DNA of 5,546 bases from an uncultured Eubacteriales bacterium. Its GTDB lineage: Bacteria; Bacillota; Clostridia; Oscillospirales; Oscillospiraceae. Within the stretch, counting starts at the first letter, position 1, and each line of letters starts with the position of its first letter. The translations under genes were made by a program, and so were the position numbers. Where the stretch lies: the NCBI GenBank assembly GCA_905205195.1, contig CAJLCS010000104.1, forward strand, positions 1 to 5,546. The letters are read 5' to 3'. This document shows positions 1 through 3,392 of this stretch, in pieces. The notes beneath the pieces were generated by a model, which saw only the letters and a list, made by a program, of their open reading frames with translations, ran no database searches and was not told where the DNA came from.

Positions 1-4
1 ATTC

Positions 5-31
5 CATTAGCAGACGGAGAATTTGCTAATG
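5..31. repeat. Perfect 8-bp inverted repeat
   Basis: CATTAGCA (5-12) and TGCTAATG (24-31) are exact inverted copies separated by 11 nt. On the plus strand the potential hairpin is followed, about 10 nt later, by a T-rich stretch (42-55). It could be a weak terminator of a plus-strand gene ending left of the window, or a protein-binding palindrome in the putative element end. The distance from stem to T-run is too long for a canonical intrinsic terminator. Confidence 0.35.
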
Positions 32-68
32 AAAATTTGTGATTTTTTCGTTTTTACTGTTTCTTCGT

Positions 69-115
69 AAAAATGAAAACGCCGGAAACCCTTGATTTTA
101 CTGGGTTTTCCGGCG
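69..115 (-). terminator. Rho-independent terminator of tRNA-Arg(CCU)
   Basis: The arms CGCCGGAAACCC (80-91) and GGGTTTTCCGGCG (103-115) form a 12-bp stem with one bulged T and an 11-nt loop. Read on the minus strand the stem begins 7 nt after the tRNA CCA end and is followed by GTTTTCATTTTT, so it would end tRNA transcription. The plus-strand reading also has a short T-run (119-123), so some bidirectional activity is possible. Confidence 0.8.
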
Positions 116-122
116 GAGTTTT

Positions 123-199
123 TGGCGTTCCCGAGGTGATTCGAACACCCGACCTACCGCTTAGGAGGCGGTCGCTCTATCCAGCTGAGCTACGGAAAC
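123..199 (-). tRNA. tRNA-Arg, anticodon CCT (reads AGG codons)
   Basis: A complete 77-nt cloverleaf can be folded by hand on the minus strand. The acceptor GTTTCCG pairs with CGGGAAC (one G-U); the D arm is GCTC/GAGC with a 9-nt loop; the anticodon stem ACCGC/GCGGT encloses loop CTCCTAA with anticodon CCT. The variable loop is 5 nt, the T arm has loop TTCGAAT, the discriminator is G and the CCA end is encoded (125-123). All arms pair well, so the gene looks functional. It has its own promoter (218-246) and terminator (69-115). Its acceptor stem is quite different from that of the truncated tRNA-Arg(CCU) just upstream, so it is not a simple copy. I infer that it may be carried by an integrated element and compensate for loss of the neighbouring gene. 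Confidence 0.95.
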
Positions 200-217
200 A
201 TCTTTAAAATCTATTCA

Positions 218-246
218 ATTTTAGGCTTGAATTAACTCGTTGTCAA
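218..246 (-). promoter_or_regulatory. Sigma-70-type promoter of the complete tRNA-Arg(CCU)
   Basis: On the minus strand there is TTGACA (246-241, exact -35 consensus), a 17-nt spacer (240-224) and TAAAAT (223-218, one mismatch to the -10 consensus). Transcription would start about 10 nt before the tRNA 5' end at 199. This makes the complete tRNA independent of the promoter of the truncated copy. Confidence 0.85.
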
Positions 247-255
247 TCACTTTTG

Positions 256-267
256 CTTAAAAGGCGG
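256..267. repeat. Degenerate copy of the tRNA break-point core
   Basis: CTTAAAAGGCGG (256-267) matches the anticodon-loop core CTTAGGAGGCGG (283-294 and 160-171) at 10 of 12 bases, in the same orientation, 27 bp from the truncated tRNA end. It lies in AT-rich spacer and does not fold as part of a tRNA. It may be a recombinase core-type site, a relic of an earlier recombination, or chance. Confidence 0.35.
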
Positions 268-282
268 TTGTTGTAACATATT

Positions 283-322
283 CTTAGGAGGCGGACGCTC
301 TATCCGACTGAGCTACTGGCGC
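283..322 (-). pseudogene. 5' half of a truncated tRNA-Arg (anticodon CCT)
   Basis: Read on the minus strand from 322, the sequence gives acceptor strand GCGCCAG, a D arm GCTC/GAGC with loop AGTCGGATA, anticodon stem strand TCCGC and a full anticodon loop CTCCTAA. Then comes a single G (283) of the 3' stem. After that tRNA sequence stops: the next bases are AATATG, and no 3' half with the CTGGCGC needed to pair with the acceptor is present in the window. The promoter upstream is intact. Bases 283-316 match the complete downstream tRNA (160-193) at 31 of 34 positions, but the acceptor strands differ. A hybrid using the downstream 3' half would not pair. It is therefore a dead gene, cut in its anticodon loop, most likely by site-specific integration. 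Confidence 0.88.
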
Positions 323-338
323 ATCTTTTCCATGACTT

Positions 339-367
339 ATTTTAGCGGATCGCGGGCCATCTGTCAA
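339..367 (-). promoter_or_regulatory. Sigma-70-type promoter of the truncated tRNA-Arg
   Basis: On the minus strand TTGACA (367-362), a 17-nt spacer (361-345) and TAAAAT (344-339) lie 16 nt before the 5' end of the tRNA fragment. The hexamers and spacing are identical to those of the promoter at 218-246. It should still fire, and transcripts would run through the tRNA half and the spacer into the complete tRNA. Confidence 0.85.
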
Positions 368-374
368 TGCCAAA

Positions 375-405
375 ATGCCGCGCATCAAAGGGCCGCCTGC
401 GGCAT
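375..405. repeat. 7-bp inverted repeat upstream of the tRNA promoter
   Basis: ATGCCGC (375-381) and GCGGCAT (399-405) are perfect inverted copies with a 17-nt spacer, between the divergent truncated tRNA promoter and the small plus-strand gene. The right arm abuts TAGAAT (405-410), a possible but weak -10 for the small gene; no good -35 accompanies it. It could be an operator or an RNA hairpin. Function is unknown. Confidence 0.3.
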
Positions 406-428
406 AGAATGTCCGGTAGTGCCATTGC

Positions 429-435
429 AAGGAGG
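429..435 (+). promoter_or_regulatory. Strong ribosome binding site for the 26-codon gene
   Basis: AAGGAGG matches the anti-Shine-Dalgarno perfectly and sits 9 nt before the ATG at 445. A site this good in otherwise non-coding DNA is the main reason for calling the small gene. Confidence 0.7.
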
Positions 436-444
436 ACGTCAAAA

Positions 445-525
445 ATGTGGGAACCGGACAGCACCAGCGGAGATCTGGATGACCTGATTTTCGGCCGGGA
501 GAGCGGCGGACCAAGCAGCCGATAA
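445..525 (+). CDS. Small hypothetical protein, 26 aa
   Basis: The ORF runs ATG-TGG-GAA through to TAA at 523-525, giving 26 residues that begin MWEPDSTSG, continue DLDDLIFGRE and end in a Ser/Gly-rich tail. The first half is acidic and the centre carries a short amphipathic DLDDLIF motif. There is no signal peptide or membrane segment. Support comes from context: a perfect AAGGAGG site 9 nt upstream and a strong rho-independent terminator starting 15 nt after the stop, both on the same strand, in a gap that would otherwise have no gene. It is convergent with the MATE transporter gene. I do not recognise the family. It could be a regulatory or partner small protein, or a translated leader on a short RNA. 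A chance ORF is less likely given both signals, but a clear promoter is not visible (only TAGAAT at 405-410). Confidence 0.6.
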   Translation: MWEPDSTSGDLDDLIFGRESGGPSSR

Positions 526-540
526 TCCGGCCTTGCCGCA

Positions 541-586
541 GGCGCCGGGGCGTAAGAACCTGCTTACCGCCCCCGGCGCCGTTTTT
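541..586 (+). terminator. Rho-independent terminator of the small gene
   Basis: GGCGCCGGGG (541-550) pairs exactly with CCCCGGCGCC (571-580). Inside, GTAAG (552-556) pairs with CTTAC (563-567) around a 6-nt loop, with a short internal bulge. The stem is followed on the plus strand by GTTTTTC (581-587). On the minus strand, where the MATE gene ends at 589, the hairpin would lie just after the stop but lacks a T-run, so its main direction is plus. Confidence 0.82.
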
Positions 587-588
587 CG

Positions 589-1974
589 TTACGAAGCCGA
601 CGTTTTCTCCTGGGGCGCGTCGGGGCGGGTCAAAACCCGGATCCAGCGATACCGGTTTACCTTCACAACGGCAACAAAGCACTTGAGAATCTGATCGCTT
701 TTCAGGCAGGCAAAAGTCACCCACAGCGGTGCATGAAAGACGAAGGCCGACAAATAGGCCGACGGAATCACGATCAGCCACTGGTGAATCAGGTCGTTAA
801 TCAGCACAAAGCGGGTATCGCCGCCGCCGGTCACAATGCCCGTCAGGCAGGCGCATTCATAGGTGGTGCCGATGACGGTCACGGACAAAACCGCAATAAA
901 CTGAATGGCCAGGTCATGGGTTTCCGGCGTAATGGAGTAAAATCCGAGAATAAAATCCTTGCACAGCCACAGAATCCCGCTGGTCAGCAGGCCGATGATC
1001 AGATACATCAGCTGGAGCGTGACGGTATAGGCCTTGACGCGCGGAATGTCGTTCTCCCCTACCGTTTTGCCGATAATCACGCTGGACGCGCTGGCCGCGC
1101 CGTAGGCAAGCACGGTAACCACCTGGAAGATGGTCGTGACGATGGAGTTGGCGGCAATGGTATCCTGCCCCAACCGGCCCAGAATGGCGGTCTGGGCGCT
1201 GGTGGCCAGGCCCCAGACGGTGCTGGAAAGAATCAGCGGCAGGCCAACGTGGAGATAGTCCCGAAACAGCCCCGCGTCAAAGGAAAACAGCATGGAAAAA
1301 CGCCAACGAACCTTCCGGTCCATGGCCAGCGTATAAATCACCACAATCAGCAACTCCACCACCCGGGAGGTCAGCGTAGCGATGGCCGCACCGACGGCCC
1401 CCAGCTCCGGGAAACCGAAACGGCCGTAGATCAGGCAGTAGTTCAGGCAGATGTTGACCACCAGCGCCGCCAGCGTCACCACAAAGCCGATTTTCACGGT
1501 TTCCACGGAGCGCAGGGAACTGAGCAGTACATTGGTAACGGCGAAGAGCACATAGGAGAAGCAGACGATTTTCAGATACCGGGCGCCCTCCGCAATGACC
1601 GGCTGCTCGTTGGTCAGCAGCGACAGCGTCTGATGGGGGAAGAAATACACCACGGCGGTCATCAGCAGACTGACGGCAATGGCCAGCACCATACCGATGG
1701 AGGTTACCCGCCGGATCGGCTCTGTCTGCCGTTTTCCCCAGTACTGGGCGCCCAGCACCACGATGCCGTTGCCCACGCCGGAAACCACCATTTGCAGCAA
1801 GAACTGAATCTGGTTGACCATGGAGACGCCGTTGAGGGCCACCTGACTGTAGCCGCCGATCATAATGTTGTCGGCCAGATTCACCGAAAAGCTGATGAGA
1901 TTCTGCAAGGCGATCACAGCCGTCATGGAGAAAAAGACCTTGTAAAATCTGCCGTCTTTGACAAAGGGTTTCAT
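589..1974 (-). CDS. MATE-family efflux transporter (461 aa)
   Basis: This is a multidrug and toxic compound extrusion type membrane transporter, a Na+- or H+-driven exporter of organic cations, drugs or metabolites. The substrate cannot be told from sequence. About twelve hydrophobic segments cover the chain in two pseudo-symmetric halves. In the N half, ADNIMIGGYSQVALNGVSM (residues 34-52) leads into GNGIVVLGAQYWGKR (68-82). In the C half, GRLGQDTIAANSI (266-278) leads into a YGAASASSVIIGKTVGEND stretch (291-309). The family-typical LGAVGAAIATLTSRVVE (191-207) and GGGDTRF (383-389) are also present. The length is normal for the family. I chose the ATG at 1974 because it gives MKPFVKDGRFYK, typical of MATE N-termini, with AAAGGA upstream; an in-frame ATG at 2106 would add an Arg/Pro-rich, non-conserved extension reaching across the promoter and terminator. 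It is transcribed alone from the promoter at 2008-2036. Confidence 0.93.
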   Translation of the reverse strand: MKPFVKDGRFYKVFFSMTAVIALQNLISFSVNLADNIMIGGYSQVALNGVSMVNQIQFLLQMVVSGVGNGIVVLGAQYWGKRQTEPIRRVTSIGMVLAIAVSLLMTAVVYFFPHQTLSLLTNEQPVIAEGARYLKIVCFSYVLFAVTNVLLSSLRSVETVKIGFVVTLAALVVNICLNYCLIYGRFGFPELGAVGAAIATLTSRVVELLIVVIYTLAMDRKVRWRFSMLFSFDAGLFRDYLHVGLPLILSSTVWGLATSAQTAILGRLGQDTIAANSIVTTIFQVVTVLAYGAASASSVIIGKTVGENDIPRVKAYTVTLQLMYLIIGLLTSGILWLCKDFILGFYSITPETHDLAIQFIAVLSVTVIGTTYECACLTGIVTGGGDTRFVLINDLIHQWLIVIPSAYLSAFVFHAPLWVTFACLKSDQILKCFVAVVKVNRYRWIRVLTRPDAPQEKTSAS

Positions 1975-1983
1975 GATCCTGCA

Positions 1984-1990
1984 TCCTTTT
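1984..1990 (-). promoter_or_regulatory. Ribosome binding site of the MATE gene
   Basis: AAAAGGA-type sequence (AAAGGAT on the minus strand, 1990-1984) lies 9 nt before the ATG at 1974. It supports this start over the in-frame ATG at 2106, which would lie upstream of the predicted promoter. Confidence 0.6.
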
Positions 1991-2007
1991 TTAACCGATT
2001 TTGCACT

Positions 2008-2036
2008 ATCATAGCAGAAAGCGGCGGAAAAAGCAA
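2008..2036 (-). promoter_or_regulatory. Extended -10 promoter of the MATE gene
   Basis: Minus strand: TTGCTT (2036-2031), a 17-nt spacer (2030-2014) and TATGAT (2013-2008), preceded by TGC, which makes an extended -10 (TGnTATGAT). The predicted start leaves a 5' leader of only about 27 nt, with no room for a riboswitch. It lies just beyond the terminator of the upstream operon, so the transporter has its own transcription unit. Confidence 0.75.
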
Positions 2037-2043
2037 TCCCGAA

Positions 2044-2080
2044 AACAAGCAAGCGCCCGGCTCTAGGCAGAGCCGGGCGC
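2044..2080 (-). terminator. Rho-independent terminator of the surface-protein operon
   Basis: GCGCCCGGCTCT (2053-2064) and AGAGCCGGGCGC (2069-2080) form a perfect 12-bp stem with a 4-nt loop. It begins 16 nt after the stop of the membrane protein gene. On the minus strand it is followed by TTGCTTGTTTTC, a T-rich tract. This separates the operon from the MATE gene. Confidence 0.85.
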
Positions 2081-2096
2081 GGCGGGCGGAAAAGCC

Positions 2097-3134
2097 TTAT
2101 TGCCACCGGGCGTAAAGGGTCATATTGCGGTTCACGGTATCCGTTTCGGCGTTCCAGCGCCGGGTGCAGGCCTGATCCCGGTACCAGCCGTCAAAAACGC
2201 TGCCATCCTTATGCGGGACTGCCATGCCGGAAAGCTTGCCGCCCTTCCGGACCCTGCGACTGGGAACGGCACTGCCACCGTTCGTCTCAAAGCGGACCGT
2301 TTTCTGCCGGGTCGTCAGCAGTACCGGCAGAAGCGCCAGTACCAACACGGCGGCAAGGACGATCCAGGTGACCGGTCCGCTGCCGGCAGGCGCTGCGGCC
2401 CCTTCCGCCCAGCCGGCGTAGAGGGTCATATTGCCCGTCACTGTGTCGTGGGAAAAGTCCCAAGGCGTTTGCCGGTCAAGGTCGCGGTACCAGCCTTCCA
2501 GATGATACCCCTCTCGGACGGGATCCGTGGGACGTTTGACGTTCTTGCCGTAGGAAACCGTCTGATCCGGCACTTCGCTGCCGCCGTTGGTTTCAAAATG
2601 AACCGTGCAGTCCGAGGAAATCACAAATGTCACGTCTTGTGCCGTCGCCTCGTAGCTATCCTGGCCGTCCTTCGTGGAAACCAGATGATTGCTGCTGCGG
2701 ACGGCGGAGGAACCGGAGGTGCCGATGACCTTCAGCCGGAAAGTACCGGCCATGGTGTCCGCCTTCCAGGTGTCACCGCCGGTCATGGACACGAAATTGA
2801 TGTACAGTGCATGGCTGCCGTCCCGCAGCACCAGATCCGTAGCCGTCAGGCCCTGTGCTGTCATAATGCTGCTTTCGTCCAGCTCGAAGAAGCTGCCGTC
2901 GTACAGGATTTCATCCTGCATGGCATACATGGTGTAGTCCTCGGCAGAATCTGTGCGCTTGAGCGAAAAGGAGACCGTCACGGTATCCCCGGTACTTACC
3001 TGCTTCTCCGTTTTTCCGTCTGCGGACAGCTCAAACAGGAACTGCCGGGAAGAATCCGCTGCAAAAACCTGCACGCTGCACAGCATCAGCAGCAGGCACA
3101 GCATCATGGCAGCGCAGAATCGTTTCTTGATCAT
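2097..3134 (-). CDS. Membrane-anchored cohesin-like / InlB-repeat surface protein (345 aa)
   Basis: Predicted exported, membrane-anchored protein. Residues 1-25 are a signal peptide (MIKKRF, a Leu/Met/Cys-rich core, then VFA before ADSS). Residues about 29-173 form a beta-rich domain with cohesin-like features: TGDTVTVSFSL near 48-58, EILYDGSFFEL at 75-85, and TMAGTFRLKVIG at 127-138. Residues 177-242 are a Listeria-Bacteroides (InlB B / Flg_new) repeat with FETNGG, GYHLEGWYRD and NMTLYAGW. A hydrophobic helix spans about 254-274, followed by RQK. Residues 279-345 are a second InlB-type repeat (FETNGG, FDGWYRD, NMTLYARW), with which the protein ends. The ATG at 3134 is chosen over one at 3164 because it gives a clean signal peptide with GGAGGA 7 nt upstream, while the other lies inside a hairpin loop. 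It follows the dockerin protein gene after 66 nt and probably shares its transcript. Its likely role is a membrane receptor for dockerin-bearing partners. The cohesin call is by eye. Confidence 0.85.
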   Translation of the reverse strand: MIKKRFCAAMMLCLLLMLCSVQVFAADSSRQFLFELSADGKTEKQVSTGDTVTVSFSLKRTDSAEDYTMYAMQDEILYDGSFFELDESSIMTAQGLTATDLVLRDGSHALYINFVSMTGGDTWKADTMAGTFRLKVIGTSGSSAVRSSNHLVSTKDGQDSYEATAQDVTFVISSDCTVHFETNGGSEVPDQTVSYGKNVKRPTDPVREGYHLEGWYRDLDRQTPWDFSHDTVTGNMTLYAGWAEGAAAPAGSGPVTWIVLAAVLVLALLPVLLTTRQKTVRFETNGGSAVPSRRVRKGGKLSGMAVPHKDGSVFDGWYRDQACTRRWNAETDTVNRNMTLYARWQ

Positions 3135-3140
3135 TTGCTT

Positions 3141-3146
3141 TCCTCC
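3141..3146 (-). promoter_or_regulatory. Strong ribosome binding site deciding the start at 3134
   Basis: GGAGGA on the minus strand (3146-3141) has a 6-7 nt gap to the ATG at 3134. It lies only 7 nt downstream of the intercistronic hairpin (3154-3182), so ribosome access could be influenced by that structure. Confidence 0.8.
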
Positions 3147-3153
3147 GATGGAT

Positions 3154-3182
3154 GGCCGCCCCATCCGAAACGAGGGGCGGCC
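3154..3182 (-). promoter_or_regulatory. Intercistronic GC-rich hairpin without U-tract
   Basis: GGCCGCCCC (3154-3162) and GGGGCGGCC (3174-3182) form a perfect 9-bp all-G/C stem with an 11-nt loop, in which CG-TTT-CG could add two pairs. It starts 18 nt after the dockerin gene's stop and ends 7 nt before the next gene's Shine-Dalgarno. Neither strand has a T-run after it, so it is not a standard intrinsic terminator. Known roles for such structures are 3'-end stabilisation of the upstream mRNA after processing, or partial attenuation, allowing unequal expression of two cistrons. Which applies here is inference. Confidence 0.6.
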
Positions 3183-3200
3183 AGGTGATAATTCGGTTAC

Positions 3201-3392
3201 TCAGCCGAGGATCCGGTTGATGATCGCGGTAGCGTCCAGCGTGGAGACGGTCTTATCGCCGTTCACGTCAGCCTCCAGGAATTTCAGCACGGGAACCCGG
3301 TCGAAGCTGTCGTACTTCGCATTATACATATTGTAGACCAGCTGCACGTCGTTGATGTCCACGGAGCCTGTCTTGTTGACATCGCAGTCGTA
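3201..3392 (-). other. Type I dockerin domain of the large secreted protein
   Basis: This encodes residues 718-781. Loop 1 has D722, N724, T726, S728, D730 and D733 at positions 1, 3, 5, 7, 9 and 12. Loop 2 has D760, N762, D764, T766, S768 and D771. A helix follows each loop (VQLVYNMYNAKY; ATAIINRILG). Two deviations stand out: T instead of D at position 5 of loop 1, and K765 instead of the usual Gly at position 6 of loop 2. The 26-residue linker between the loops is longer than in textbook clostridial dockerins. The family role is Ca2+-dependent binding to cohesin domains. Confidence 0.85.

Larger units (their letters stand above)
1..283. mobile_element. Putative end of an integrated element, or its remnant, in a tRNA-Arg(CCU) gene
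   Basis: Seen: a tRNA-Arg(CCU) gene entering from the right (minus strand) loses all homology to a tRNA after base 283, just past its anticodon loop. The DNA to the left is AT-rich (about 30% G+C in 1-60 and 201-280), against about 60% in 341-400. The left side also carries a full tRNA-Arg(CCU) that repeats the break-point sequence CTTAGGAGGCGG (160-171 and 283-294). Known: integrases of phages and integrative elements often use tRNA genes, including tRNA-Arg(CCU), with crossover in the anticodon or T loop. Inferred: 1-283 is the terminal part of such an element. No integrase gene is in the window, so the alternative of deletion within a tandem tRNA pair stays open. Confidence 0.38.

Noticed and set aside
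69..115. CRISPR or other regular repeat arrays
   Set aside because: No regularly spaced identical repeats occur in the window; the AT-rich left end has only isolated hairpins.
123..322. Group I intron interrupting tRNA-Arg(CCU), as known in Agrobacterium
   Set aside because: The 3' exon is missing. The region contains a complete independent tRNA with promoter and terminator, and the sequence after the break has no guide segment able to pair with the GCCTCCT end of the 5' exon.
123..322. Functional hybrid of the truncated 5' half with the downstream 3' half
   Set aside because: Acceptor strand GCGCCAG cannot pair with CGGGAAC, and the anticodon stem would have a T-T mismatch. The downstream gene pairs properly with its own 5' half.
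284..781. Minus-strand ORF of 165 codons crossing the tRNA remnant
   Set aside because: It runs through the truncated tRNA, its promoter, the small gene region and the end of the MATE gene in another frame. It has no family resemblance or ribosome binding site.
1277..1984. 235-codon minus-strand ORF in another frame of the MATE gene
   Set aside because: It is a frame shadow: Arg/Gly/Ala-rich and unlike any family, while the overlapping frame is a clear MATE protein.
733..2115. 460-codon plus-strand ORF antisense to the MATE gene
   Set aside because: The translation is His/Gln/Gly/Arg-rich low-complexity sequence typical of the complement of a GC-rich membrane gene. It spans the MATE promoter and operon terminator.
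2100..3188. 362-codon plus-strand ORF opposite the InlB-repeat protein
   Set aside because: It is the antisense shadow of a well-supported gene with signal peptide and repeats, and has no ribosome binding site or domain.
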